From Hyphomonadaceae bacterium (GTDB lineage: Bacteria; Pseudomonadota; Alphaproteobacteria; Caulobacterales; Hyphomonadaceae): a stretch of 64,000 nucleotides of DNA. This document shows, in pieces, positions 30,004-37,661 of this stretch. A program made the translations under genes and the position numbers. The DNA is taken from contig JANSYM010000001.1 of the NCBI GenBank assembly GCA_024742355.1, forward strand, positions 62,001 through 126,000, written 5' to 3'. The notes beneath the pieces were generated by a model, which was not told where the DNA came from, made no database searches, and was given only the letters and a program-made list of their open reading frames with translations. Position 1 is the first letter of the stretch; each line of letters begins with the position of its first letter.

Positions 30004-31745
30004 TCGGGTGGAGAACGATCCGGCTTCATGCTGTTCGTGAAACAGCTGAGCAGGATGGCGGGGATACCGAGCAGAGCGGCGTACAGGAAAAAGGTCGAAT
30101 AGCCCTGTGTCGTCGCTTCATCTCCGCCGCCACTGAACTGATTCACCAGATAGCCAGAAGACGCGGCGAGTAGCTTGGGGCCAAGACTATAGATCGAGCT
30201 AAAAATCGCATATTGCGTCCCCGCGAATGACTTGTTCACAAAGCTTGACATGTAGGCGATGAAAATTGTGCCGGCATAGCCGCCAGCAATGTTATCCGCA
30301 GTGATGGCGATCAGGATTGGCGCGAGCGAGTCTGACGATTGCAGCACCATCCATGCAAAGATGACATTGCCGAACACCGATACAATGGCGCCGATGATGA
30401 GTGACCGTTTGAGCCCGAGCGAGATTGCGGACACGCCGGCGGCGGCAACGCCAATAAAGACGACCCAGACCCCGTAAATACCACTCGCTAAGCCAATCTG
30501 TTCGGGACCATACCCCATATGACTGTATGCAGGCTTCGCCATGATCCCCATGACGATGTCACTCAGCCGGTAGAATGAGACAAAGCAGATTATGAGCAGG
30601 GCGATATAGCCATGGCGCCAAAAGAAGTCGGCGAACGCGCCATATGCCGGATGTTTGAGGTGACGGCTGTCGGCCGCGAGTTTGCGAACGGGCGAAATAA
30701 ACAGCGCGCAGAGCAGGATCGGTGCGGCGGCGAGATAGATTGCCGTTTTCGCGACGTCCCCTTTGCTCGGCGTGATGCCGATGAGTTCAAGCGCCAGCGG
30801 AATGAGAATTCCGATCCCGGCAGCGGCAGCGGTCACCGAAGCGATGGCGATCGCGGAAAACACCAATCCCTGAAAGACCGCGCTGAATGAAAAGCTCTGA
30901 TCGCTTGCCGTCTCGGACATGGCGCGGAAGAGCGCATAGACAAAGTACAGGCCGGAGAGCGCCGTGACGGCTTTGAATGCGAGGCTCAAGAATGCAAAGA
31001 TGTTCTGACTGAAACTGCCATCGTCAAACAATGCGGTAAGTTCGCCAAATCCAACAAACAGTCCGACGGCGAGAAGTGCGACTCCGGCTCCAGCGGCCGC
31101 TTTGAGGCCTGATGGGCGATCCCAGACAGCGAAGACCAACGCAGCCGTGGCCATGATCGCCGCCATCGACACGTAGGCGAGGTTAAAGCTAGCCACGCCG
31201 GCAATGACCAGGGCTACGCCGCCGGAAATGATCATGCCGACTTTGTATCCGTACTGATAAGCCGCAGCGAGCGGCGCCTGTTCGTCATCGTCTTTGGCGG
31301 CTTCGATCCGCCAAGCATCGATGCCGATATCCTGCGTTGCGGAACTGAATGCCAGAAGGAACGAAAACAGGGCCGTGGCCCCGAGATTTTTGGTCGGGTC
31401 GGCAATGCCAATGCCGATCATCGCGCATGCGACGCTGAGTTGGGCTACGAAAATCCAGGCCCGACGGCGCCCGAACATCTTCGAAAACCCAGGGATATCA
31501 AATCGATCCAGAATTGGCGCCCATAGGAATTTGAACGAGTATGACAGGCCAAAAAATGAGAAGAAACTGATCAGCGCGACGTCGATTTCGGATCGCTCAA
31601 GCCAGACGCTTAGCGTGCTGAAATAGAGTAAGAAGGGCAGGCCCGCGGTAAATCCGAGGACGAGCATCATCGCCATTTTCGGCTCAGTGAAGCGCGCGAT
31701 CGATTCTCGCAGAGTCTCTCTCGGAGGTGCGGCGACCTCGCTCAC
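30000..31745 (-). CDS. AmpG-like MFS permease
   Basis: Predicted inner-membrane transporter of about 581 aa with 12–14 hydrophobic segments. The N-terminal sequence (MMLVLGFTAGLPFLLYFSTLSVWL, then SYSFKFLWAPILDR and FGRRRAWIFVAQ, and SSATQDIGIDAWRIE) matches the AmpG muropeptide permease family, which imports GlcNAc-anhydro-muropeptides for cell-wall recycling. The start is taken at GTG 31745, whose first bases overlap the stop of the upstream kinase gene (GTGA overlap); an ATG at 31775 inside the kinase frame is an alternative. This arrangement points to translational coupling. Substrate is inferred from the family only. Confidence 0.82.
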   Translation of the reverse strand: MSEVAAPPRETLRESIARFTEPKMAMMLVLGFTAGLPFLLYFSTLSVWLERSEIDVALISFFSFFGLSYSFKFLWAPILDRFDIPGFSKMFGRRRAWIFVAQLSVACAMIGIGIADPTKNLGATALFSFLLAFSSATQDIGIDAWRIEAAKDDDEQAPLAAAYQYGYKVGMIISGGVALVIAGVASFNLAYVSMAAIMATAALVFAVWDRPSGLKAAAGAGVALLAVGLFVGFGELTALFDDGSFSQNIFAFLSLAFKAVTALSGLYFVYALFRAMSETASDQSFSFSAVFQGLVFSAIAIASVTAAAAGIGILIPLALELIGITPSKGDVAKTAIYLAAAPILLCALFISPVRKLAADSRHLKHPAYGAFADFFWRHGYIALLIICFVSFYRLSDIVMGIMAKPAYSHMGYGPEQIGLASGIYGVWVVFIGVAAAGVSAISLGLKRSLIIGAIVSVFGNVIFAWMVLQSSDSLAPILIAITADNIAGGYAGTIFIAYMSSFVNKSFAGTQYAIFSSIYSLGPKLLAASSGYLVNQFSGGGDEATTQGYSTFFLYAALLGIPAILLSCFTNSMKPDRSPPD

Positions 31746-33217
31746 GCGGCGCCTGCCTGGGCCTGGCCAGTCCATTTCAGGGCCAGTTGGCGCAGGGCCT
31801 CGGCATCGAGCGGCTTGGCGGCGACGCCATTGGCGCCGGCATCGCGGGCGCGGCGCTCGATTTCCGGGTTGATCTCGGCGGAGACCGCGATCACGGGCAC
31901 GGTATGGCCTGCGGCGCGCAGTTTCTTGGTGGCTTCAAATCCGTCCATAATTGGCATCCTGAGGTCCATCAAAATCAAGTCTGGACTGATTTGCTCGACG
32001 GCGTCGAGGGCTTCGCGTCCAGTCGTGGCCAGCGTGGTGGTGAATCCTGACGATTCCATGGCACGTCGCGCGATCAGGGCATTAATCGGATTATCGTCGG
32101 CAATCAGGACGTGGCCGTGTCCGGTTTCCGGCGTCTCGGTTTCGCTCGCATCGGCGCCGGAAATGGCGAGGCCGGCGCGCTCGATCAACGACTTGGCGCG
32201 CAGCGGACGGACCATCCATCCGGCCGCGCCGAGGGTGCGGAAGCGCGGCATCTCGGCCCGGTCTTCGGGGCGCAGAACGATCAGCACGGGGGCCGTGTTG
32301 CACAGTGCCCGTAGAGTATCTTCCGGCAGCGCGGCACTGGCGAGGATGAGGTCGGCGCGCGTTTTCATGGCCGCGCTTGGCGGCAGGATGTTCAGGACTT
32401 CCGCTCCGGCCTGGAGCAGGGATGCAGAGGCGGACAAGGTCGTCGCGGCGGGCAAGCCGACCAGGATGACCCGGCCTTCAATCGCATCATTGGCGGCGAG
32501 ATAGGCTTCGGACTTCTGCGCCTCGAAGGGCAGTTCGACGCGAAAACGTGTACCGATGCCGAGCGTGCTGGAAATCGAAATCTGTCCGCCCAGCGCCTCG
32601 CAAATGCGGCGCACAATGGCGAGGCCGAGCCCGACGCCGCCATCTTTCTGATTGTCTGTATGGCTCACTTGCTGAAAGGCTTCGAACAGCCGCGCCTGGT
32701 CGGTGGCGGAAATACCGGGACCGGAATCATAGACATCGAGAATGAGCTGTCCGTCCGCGAAGGCGAGGTCGACGAGGATTGACCCCTCATCGGTGAATTT
32801 CAGGGCATTGCCGATCAGGTTGAACAGAACCTGGCGCGTCTTTCCGGCATCGCCGCGCAATGTCAGCGCCCGGTCAGCATGGCAGCGGAGCGCTATGTCG
32901 AGTCCGCGCGTATGGGCCCGGGGCGACAGGAGCTCGATCACTTCGCGGGCGAGGGCGGTCGGCCGGAACACTTCCTCCGACACTTCAATCTCGCCCGTAT
33001 CGAGCCGGGCAAAATCGAGGACATTATTGAGCAGATCGAGCAGGCGTTCGCCGGAATTCTGGATCGCATCAGCATATTCGCGCTGGGCCGCGCTCAGCTC
33101 GGTCTCGAGCAGGAGCGAGACGGTGCCGAGAATACCATTCAGCGGCGTGCGAATCTCGTGACTCGCCGTGGCCAGAAAAGACTGTTCCGGGCTCAGTTTT
33201 GGATCATTCTCGCTCAT
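31742..33217 (-). CDS. Cytosolic hybrid histidine kinase with C-terminal receiver
   Basis: A 491-aa hybrid sensor kinase with no visible sensor domain or membrane segment. It opens almost at once with the dimerisation/phosphoacceptor motif FLATASHEIRTPLNG (His about 20), continues with the ATPase (NALKFTDEGS; DVYDSGPGIS; GVGLGLAIV), an intermediate degenerate receiver-like region (about 250–360, without clear phosphoacceptor), and a C-terminal receiver (VLIADDNPINALIARRAM; LILMDLRMPIMDG). ATG 33217 (MSENDPKLS) is the start; the frame runs eight codons further. Its stop overlaps the start of the AmpG-like permease, suggesting a linked role. Output partner is not in the window. Confidence 0.9.
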   Translation of the reverse strand: MSENDPKLSPEQSFLATASHEIRTPLNGILGTVSLLLETELSAAQREYADAIQNSGERLLDLLNNVLDFARLDTGEIEVSEEVFRPTALAREVIELLSPRAHTRGLDIALRCHADRALTLRGDAGKTRQVLFNLIGNALKFTDEGSILVDLAFADGQLILDVYDSGPGISATDQARLFEAFQQVSHTDNQKDGGVGLGLAIVRRICEALGGQISISSTLGIGTRFRVELPFEAQKSEAYLAANDAIEGRVILVGLPAATTLSASASLLQAGAEVLNILPPSAAMKTRADLILASAALPEDTLRALCNTAPVLIVLRPEDRAEMPRFRTLGAAGWMVRPLRAKSLIERAGLAISGADASETETPETGHGHVLIADDNPINALIARRAMESSGFTTTLATTGREALDAVEQISPDLILMDLRMPIMDGFEATKKLRAAGHTVPVIAVSAEINPEIERRARDAGANGVAAKPLDAEALRQLALKWTGQAQAGAA

Positions 33218-33265
33218 CCGGCCATATATGCCACAAGGCATTGAGGATTTGCTTAATAAACGTGA

Positions 33266-33907
33266 CTATTGCGCCAGGGCGCCAGACCGTGCGGTATCAG
33301 CCTCCTCAGGCAATCTGCGGCGATAGGACAGTGCTTCAGCAACGTGCACGCGGTGAATGGCGTCGGAGGCCTCCAGATCCGCGATTGTGCGCGCGACTTT
33401 CAGGACGCGGTGATAGGCCCGGGCCGAGAGCCTGTACTTGGCCGCCGCGTCGGCGATGAGCTGCTGTCCTGCCGTGTCCAGAACGGCGTGTGCCTCGAGA
33501 TCCTGGCCGGTCGCATCCACGTTCAGAGCGCGTTTCGTGGGACTTGCGGTCTCCACATAACGATCTGTCTGCCTTTGGCGCGCCGCAGCGACCCGGGCGG
33601 CGACATCTGCGCTGCCCTCGGTCGGTGGCGGCAGGGTCAGGTCGACGGCGGTGACGGCCGGCGTGTCGTAAAACAGGTCGATGCGATCAATGAACGGTCC
33701 GGACAGCCGGGCCTGGTATTGCTCGGCGCAGCGCGGGCCTTTTCGGCAGCGCCCATCGCCTGCGCCGCCGCCGCAGCGGCAGGGATTCATCGCGGCGATC
33801 AATTGAAACCGGGCGGGGTATTTCACATGCCGGTTGGCCCGCGAAATCGTCACCTCTCCATCTTCGAGCGGCTGTCTCAGACTATCCAGGACCTGCCCGG
33901 AAAATTC
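33266..33907 (-). pseudogene. comM: ComM (YifB-type Mg-chelatase-like helicase), C-terminal part of disrupted gene
   Basis: C-terminal piece of an AAA+ ComM helicase, the protein that drives branch migration during natural transformation. Read from the element junction the frame is EFSGQVLDSLRQPLEDGEVTISRANRH and continues through NPCRCGG, the cysteine cluster C..C..CxxxY and the helical C-terminal domain, with a normal stop. The first residues overlap the duplicated target site. It has no start codon of its own at the break; an in-frame ATG at 33853 would give a useless fragment lacking Walker A and B. It is the 3' portion of the gene interrupted by the IS1595-family element. Confidence 0.93.
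33900..33907. repeat. Target-site duplication, left copy
   Basis: GAAAATTC directly abuts the left end of the element and is repeated in direct orientation at 37662–37669. Eight-bp duplications are the known product of IS1595-family transposition. Confidence 0.9.
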
Positions 33908-33933
33908 CGGTATTATGGCACAAACTCACCATA
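33908..33933 (+). repeat. Left terminal inverted repeat
   Basis: The 26 bases from 33908 (starting CGGTATTATGG) match the reverse complement of 37636–37661 at 25 of 26 positions; the only difference is A versus G at position 13. Confidence 0.93.
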
Positions 33934-33945
33934 AATAATTAGTTT

Positions 33946-33966
33946 AACATCATATATGATTATGTT
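33946..33966. promoter_or_regulatory. Palindromic operator-like motif near left end
   Basis: AACATCATATATGAT followed by TATGTT, with a perfect 12-bp palindrome ATCATATATGAT at 33949–33960, sits just before the first cargo gene (start 33978). Related copies occur at 36345–36360, 36373–36388, 36411–36430 and 37623–37640, all sharing ACATCAT. It could be an operator for one of the element's regulators. Confidence 0.55.
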
Positions 33967-33977
33967 ATGCGTCGAGC

Positions 33978-34448
33978 ATGACACAGGAAATCAAATACGA
34001 ACGCCCGAATACGGTCTCTGGCCTCATGGCCAAATACGATGAGCTTAAGCAGCTCCGCGAGGCCTATAAGAAAGAAATCAAGAAGCTGACAGTGGATATA
34101 GACCACCTAGAGGCTTCAATTCGCCTATTCGATCCTGACGCTTCATTTCGGGCGATACAGAAGCATGTCGTGAAGCACCGCGCCGAGAAGGGCAGCGTGA
34201 AGCGTTTTGTGCTGTCCACGCTGCGCGAGGCCAAGGAGCCGATCACGTCACGCAGGATCACAGAGCTTTGGTGCGAGGATCGCGGATTAGCAGCTGATGA
34301 GGCCACCTACACGACGATAAGGAAGCGGATCGGGGCTTGTATAAAGTCCTGCGTAAATCAGGGACTGATTGAAGACTGCGGCTGGACCACGAAGCATGAC
34401 GTGAATGGGCCATATAAGCTTTGGCAATTGAAAAAGGGCGACGCGTAA
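33978..34448 (+). CDS. Cargo protein with coiled coil and winged-helix-like C-terminus
   Basis: A 156-aa protein. Residues about 12–45 (SGLMAKYDELKQLREAYKKEIKKLTVDIDHLEASIRLFD is the region; key pattern is heptad leucines/isoleucines) form a coiled coil, and the C-terminal half (VKRFVLSTLREAKEPITSRR, then RKRIGACIKSCVNQGLIED) looks like a winged helix. I have seen this general layout in hypothetical proteins of alphaproteobacterial mobile DNA but know no function. The ATG lies 12 bp after the palindromic motif, so the gene may be regulated through it. A DNA-binding regulator or transposition accessory role is a guess. Confidence 0.7.
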   Translation: MTQEIKYERPNTVSGLMAKYDELKQLREAYKKEIKKLTVDIDHLEASIRLFDPDASFRAIQKHVVKHRAEKGSVKRFVLSTLREAKEPITSRRITELWCEDRGLAADEATYTTIRKRIGACIKSCVNQGLIEDCGWTTKHDVNGPYKLWQLKKGDA

Positions 34449-34469
34449 ACGCCGCCCTCTCCATTTTGC

Positions 34470-34658
34470 TTATGCCGGGAAATCGGCAGGAAGCGCAGTA
34501 GCTGGTGGAATGTCAGGGAAACGACGCCCCTTCATCACATCAGCAATACGGCCCTGATTGATCTGGAAGTACGACGCGATGCGCGCATAATTGTACTTCT
34601 TTTCACGGGCCAGCTTAATGACCGGAACCATGTCCGGCGTTAGCTTACGGTCTTGCAT
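34470..34658 (-). CDS. Small helix-turn-helix cargo protein
   Basis: A 62-aa protein beginning MQDRKLTPDMVPVIKLAREK. The middle (YNYARIASYFQINQGRIADV) fits a helix-turn-helix in which QGRIADV would be the recognition helix, as in small resolvase-like or phage-type DNA-binding proteins. ATG 34658 has GGAAAGGA upstream at proper distance; the open frame extends to 34778 but the extra residues show no domain. It is convergent with the preceding cargo gene (21 bp apart). Function unknown; a regulator of the element is plausible. Confidence 0.6.
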   Translation of the reverse strand: MQDRKLTPDMVPVIKLAREKKYNYARIASYFQINQGRIADVMKGRRFPDIPPATALPADFPA

Positions 34659-34909
34659 AGTCATTCCTTTCCGAATGCTATGGACCGACAGCGGGTTGAC
34701 AGCGGAATCCAGAAGATTCATATCAGACACGCAATGTGTGATGCCCGCTGTGCGGTCATCGTTTCTGCCGGGGACCATTCCCTGACAGGGTGGACCGAGG
34801 GCCGAAGCCCCCGATCCTGCCGCCCTAAGTGGCGACTGCTGACATGAACGGGTGGCTAGACCCGAACATACCAGGAAGCGGTCGTCATATGGGTTCCATC
34901 TGAAACTCC

Positions 34910-35392
34910 ATGCATAAGGCGACGCTCGAATCGCTCAGCAATCCCAACTTATTCAAGGAGCTTGATGAGAGATTTCAGACACCGCCGTCTGAAGATGCGC
35001 TAAAATCGTACCTGAAGCGCGAAAGCTTTTTGGAGCGCGCGATTAATCCCGTTACCTCATCTTACTTAGAAACTTGCTCTTTCCTGAGGCAAGAAGGTGC
35101 TTACGATTCTGATGTCCCTTCCGCGGCAGATCTGAGAGAATCTACTCCTGAACTGCAGCAGGAGACCAAACCCGTGCACACTGAAACTGCCGTGAGGACC
35201 AGTGATAACAACACTCATAGTATGTTGAATCAAGCAGACGTACTCAATCTATCGGGCGGCGGACAGGCAGCTCTACGGCTGCCCGAATCTTTAACCCAAA
35301 CTGAGTATGAGGACTTGAAAGATTGGCTTGATTTGATGGCGAGGCGTGCCAAGAGGCGAGTAAGCGATGGGCACTCGTCCGAAGGCGATTAA
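34910..35392 (+). CDS. Cargo protein, possibly N-terminally truncated
   Basis: A 160-aa protein of unknown function. The N-terminal 60 residues (TLESLSNPNLFKELDERFQ; PSEDALKSYLKRESF) resemble the end of a longer alphaproteobacterial family that normally has an upstream winged-helix part; here an in-frame TGA at 34898 precludes extension, so it may be a remnant. The C-terminus ends with LPESLTQTEYEDLKDWLDLMARRAKRR (positions about 124–151), an acidic/basic helical tail. No ribosome-binding site is obvious at ATG 34910. Its stop overlaps the transposase stop by four bases (TTAA). Confidence 0.5.
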   Translation: MHKATLESLSNPNLFKELDERFQTPPSEDALKSYLKRESFLERAINPVTSSYLETCSFLRQEGAYDSDVPSAADLRESTPELQQETKPVHTETAVRTSDNNTHSMLNQADVLNLSGGGQAALRLPESLTQTEYEDLKDWLDLMARRAKRRVSDGHSSEGD

Positions 35393-36348
35393 CTTCGCCT
35401 TTGCCAATACCCACAAAAAGTTTCTGATTTTGGTGCACCCAGTGATGCGCCTGTCAACATCAAGAACTGAGTGCCGTTACTCTCGCGTCGTGCATCCTCA
35501 CGAAATGCCATCTCAGATGCATATGCCTGCAGGTACTTCCCAGCGATATGGTGGTGAACGCCGATCTCTGAGCGGCGTAGTCGGCTAAAATAGCTCTCCG
35601 CCTGATTGGTACACGCACCATCTTTCGAATACGCTTCTTGGTGATTGATCCGCTTTATCGGATAACGGGCTTCCAGCTTGTCCCAGTGGGATGCCTCATC
35701 GGCATGGACTGTCGAGCCCTGAGCGACGTTCTGGCCAATCAGGTTAACCCCATGCGCCTCGGTGGGTGTCACGGCGGTCTTGGTAGATCCTTGGCGCTCA
35801 CGCATCACAATGACACTTTGGCGCTTCCCTGATTGATTTACGCGCTTTCTGCGATCCTTGCGGTCTTTACGCTCATTGGCAGGCTTCACATAGCCGCCAA
35901 AGTATGCGCCATCGACTTCGACCTCACCCGATAGGGTGCCTTGGTGCTGTGCCAACCCTATCGCCTCGCGCAGCTTGTGAAGCATCACGAACGCAGATTT
36001 GTAATCGATGCAAAGATCGCGAGACAGTTGCAGGGCGCTGTAGCCTTTGGCTCCGTTTATAAAGATGGCGATGGCTGCGAGAATGTCGCGGACTTGCAAC
36101 TTGCGACCATGAAAGATCGTTCCAGAGGTGATGCTATACTGCTTGCCGCAGCCTTTGCACTTGAATACCTGGCGGGTGGCCAGATCGTATGACTCATAGC
36201 AACCGCATTTAGGGCATACAGGCTCGCCGTCAGTCTCAGCCCAGCGGACCTTGCGAAAGATCATGCGAGCTTCGTCATCTGACATGCGGATAACCTTGGT
36301 CAGGGACAGGGTTTTAGCGACGGGCGAAAGAAGAAAGTGCTGAGACAT
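35389..36348 (-). CDS. IS1595-family ISXO2-like transposase
   Basis: DDE-type transposase of 319 aa. A zinc ribbon at the N-terminus (C45, C48, C64, C67: CPKCGC … FKCKGCGK) is followed by a helix-turn-helix region (YSALQLSRDLCIDYKSAFVML) and the ISXO2-like catalytic domain with D146 (VEVDGAYFGG), D217 (HADEASHW) and N248/E251 (TNQAESYFSRLRR). The family begins MxQHFLLS, so ATG 36348 is preferred; the frame extends to 36420. It is divergent from the DUF6471 gene and its start region overlaps one ACATCAT motif, so expression may be repressed there. It is expected to mobilise this element. Confidence 0.95.
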   Translation of the reverse strand: MSQHFLLSPVAKTLSLTKVIRMSDDEARMIFRKVRWAETDGEPVCPKCGCYESYDLATRQVFKCKGCGKQYSITSGTIFHGRKLQVRDILAAIAIFINGAKGYSALQLSRDLCIDYKSAFVMLHKLREAIGLAQHQGTLSGEVEVDGAYFGGYVKPANERKDRKDRRKRVNQSGKRQSVIVMRERQGSTKTAVTPTEAHGVNLIGQNVAQGSTVHADEASHWDKLEARYPIKRINHQEAYSKDGACTNQAESYFSRLRRSEIGVHHHIAGKYLQAYASEMAFREDARRESNGTQFLMLTGASLGAPKSETFCGYWQRRS

Positions 36349-36430
36349 CATCATATCCGGTGAGGTTATGCACCATATATGATGTGTTGAAACATCGTTG
36401 TCAATGGGGTATATCATCAAATATGATGTT
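36345..36430. promoter_or_regulatory. Divergent promoter region with three operator-like motifs
   Basis: Between the transposase and DUF6471 genes, three copies of the element's motif lie close together: 36345–36360 (plus strand, over the transposase start), 36373–36388 and 36411–36430 (both minus strand). The core ACATCAT is shared by all. This is where a repressor of transposase expression would act. The binding protein is not identified. Confidence 0.5.
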
Positions 36431-36446
36431 TTTCTAAGGTGATTCG

Positions 36447-36686
36447 ATGACTGACAAGAAAGCCATAACCGAAGAGTACGAAAACCGCGCGAAGAACACG
36501 CTCAAGGCAGAGCTGAAGCGGCGCGGGATAACCTATGCTCGACTGGCAGAGCTTCTGACTGAGCGCGGTGTGTCTGAGAACGAACGCAACCTGACAAACA
36601 AAATAAGCCGAGGCAGCTTCACCACGGCGTTTTTCTTAATGGTTATGGACGTGATTGGGGCGAATACGCTTCAACTTGAGACATAG
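36447..36686 (+). CDS. DUF6471 domain protein
   Basis: A 79-aa protein matching the DUF6471 pattern: YENRAKNTLKAELKRRGITY, ARLAELLTERGVSENERNL, and TNKISRGSFTTAFFLMVMDVIG. The TYARLAELL…ENERNLTNKISRG part is helix-turn-helix-like. AAGGTG lies eight bases before ATG 36447. It is divergent from the transposase and immediately downstream of the motif cluster, so it is the best candidate for the protein that binds those motifs. The domain has no experimentally known function that I can cite. Confidence 0.75.
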   Translation: MTDKKAITEEYENRAKNTLKAELKRRGITYARLAELLTERGVSENERNLTNKISRGSFTTAFFLMVMDVIGANTLQLET

Positions 36687-36762
36687 GTTCACGGAACGTC
36701 TCACGAACATTTGATGTCAAGTATTCTTTGCGCATTAAGAAAATCATGCTACGCATTGCCCA

Positions 36763-37299
36763 ATGCGAGCCAAACGCAACCACAACCGCCTAGAGCAAAT
36801 CACTCATTATGTGATAGCCCGAACCCCCAGTGACGAACTTGGGGCGACGAAGCTAAACAAGGTGCTGTGGGTGATCGACTTGATGTCTTGGCGCGAACGA
36901 GCCGAGAGCCTTACGGGCTTAGAGACGTACAGGCGGCTGGAGTACGGCCCGGTTCCTACACAAGTTAAGCCAGTAGTAGGGCACCTGATTTCGTCTGGAT
37001 GGGTTGTGGAGAAACGAACGTCCACGCCTGTTGGGCAGCGCAAAGAACTGATCTCTCTAGTGGACCCTGATCTTTCCGGCCTGTCCGCGGAAGACATTGA
37101 CCTCATTCACCGAGCTATAGATTTTATCCGCCCGATGAGCGCCACCAAAGTGAGTGAACTTACCCACGACACTTATTGGGAAGAAGTTCAGCCTGATGGC
37201 GATATGTCAGTAGGCGCGGCGAGCATCTGGCCCGGAGAAATCGACCAAGACGCTTTGGACTGGGCGATGAGCGAAGCGGAATCGATCGACGTTAGATAA
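36763..37299 (+). CDS. Panacea-domain (SocA/DUF4065-like) protein, candidate antitoxin
   Basis: A 178-aa protein with the Panacea (DUF4065, SocA-like) pattern: TKLNKVLWVIDLMSW, YRRLEYGPVPTQVKPVVGHL, and the C-terminal AEDIDLIHRAIDFIRPMSATKVSELTHDTYWEE. Panacea domains are a known antitoxin module that pairs with many unrelated toxins, and SocA of Caulobacter belongs to it. The stop codon TAA overlaps the ATG of the next gene by one base (TAATG), giving the usual antitoxin-then-toxin order with translational coupling. Antitoxin function is inferred from family and arrangement. Confidence 0.7.
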   Translation: MRAKRNHNRLEQITHYVIARTPSDELGATKLNKVLWVIDLMSWRERAESLTGLETYRRLEYGPVPTQVKPVVGHLISSGWVVEKRTSTPVGQRKELISLVDPDLSGLSAEDIDLIHRAIDFIRPMSATKVSELTHDTYWEEVQPDGDMSVGAASIWPGEIDQDALDWAMSEAESIDVR

Positions 37300-37586
37300 T
37301 GATTTTTGCGAAGCCAGGAAACGGCTTTGAGTGGGCTGTCAGTGAGAAAGCCCAGCGTCAGTTAGACACCATTTTCGTCCACGAACCGCGACTTGAAAAT
37401 TATTGGAATGCCCTGCGCGAGCGCCTTGTCCAAACCGGCCATCGTGAGGGGAAGTCCATAAAGATCATAGAGCAGGCTAATGTGTTTTTGTTCGCACTTC
37501 CGCTGGACGAACTACCGACCATTCAGGTTGTATATACAATCCTCGGAATTACCCTGACGATCCAGTCGGTTCGAACGGTTGGGTGA
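37299..37586 (+). CDS. Small cargo protein, candidate toxin
   Basis: A 95-aa protein translated from an ATG overlapping the stop of the Panacea-domain gene. It has no named domain that I recognise. The C-terminal strands (PTIQVVYTILGITLTIQSVRT) look like the last beta-hairpin of RelE/ParE-type toxins, and the N-terminal half (WAVSEKAQRQLDTIFVH; YWNALRERLVQTGHREG) would be the helices. That resemblance is weak. The size, gene order and coupling suit the toxin of a Panacea-type pair. The gene ends 49 bp before the right terminal repeat. Confidence 0.55.
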   Translation: MIFAKPGNGFEWAVSEKAQRQLDTIFVHEPRLENYWNALRERLVQTGHREGKSIKIIEQANVFLFALPLDELPTIQVVYTILGITLTIQSVRTVG

Positions 37587-37622
37587 AATAGAAATTAGGA
37601 CAAAATAATCCTAATTGACGAT

Positions 37623-37640
37623 AAACATCATCACATATGG
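37623..37640. promoter_or_regulatory. Operator-like motif near right end
   Basis: AAACATCATCACATATGG lies across the inner edge of the right terminal repeat, mirroring the copy near the left end. Placement next to both ends fits a protein that binds the element termini, perhaps in addition to the central promoter. Confidence 0.5.
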
Positions 37641-37661
37641 TGAGTTTGCGCCATAATACCG
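37636..37661 (-). repeat. Right terminal inverted repeat
   Basis: Reverse complement of the left 26-bp repeat with one mismatch; ends with CCATAATACCG directly before the duplicated target site. Confidence 0.93.

Larger units (their letters stand above)
33908..37661. mobile_element. IS1595-family (ISXO2-like) transposable element with cargo genes
   Basis: A 3,754-bp element bounded by 26-bp imperfect terminal inverted repeats (33908–33933 and 37636–37661; one mismatch) and an 8-bp target duplication. It contains an ISXO2-like transposase (35389–36348) and six other genes: a coiled-coil/winged-helix protein, a 62-aa helix-turn-helix protein, a 160-aa unknown, a DUF6471 protein and an overlapping Panacea-like/small-protein pair. 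Its base composition looks poorer in GC than the flanks. Joining the flanks with a single target copy restores the comM frame (DELPEFSGQVL). IS1595 elements with passenger genes are known; this particular cargo set was not recognised from memory. Confidence 0.93.

Noticed and set aside
31742..31775. AmpG-like gene starting at ATG 31775 inside the kinase gene
   Set aside because: The first ten codons would be Pro/Arg/Gly-rich sequence from the kinase frame, and the GTG at 31745 gives a standard GTGA overlap. It is kept only as an alternative.
36349..36420. N-terminal extension of the transposase to 36420
   Set aside because: The family begins MxQHFLLS, matched at 36348, and the extension is encoded by the operator-like promoter region.
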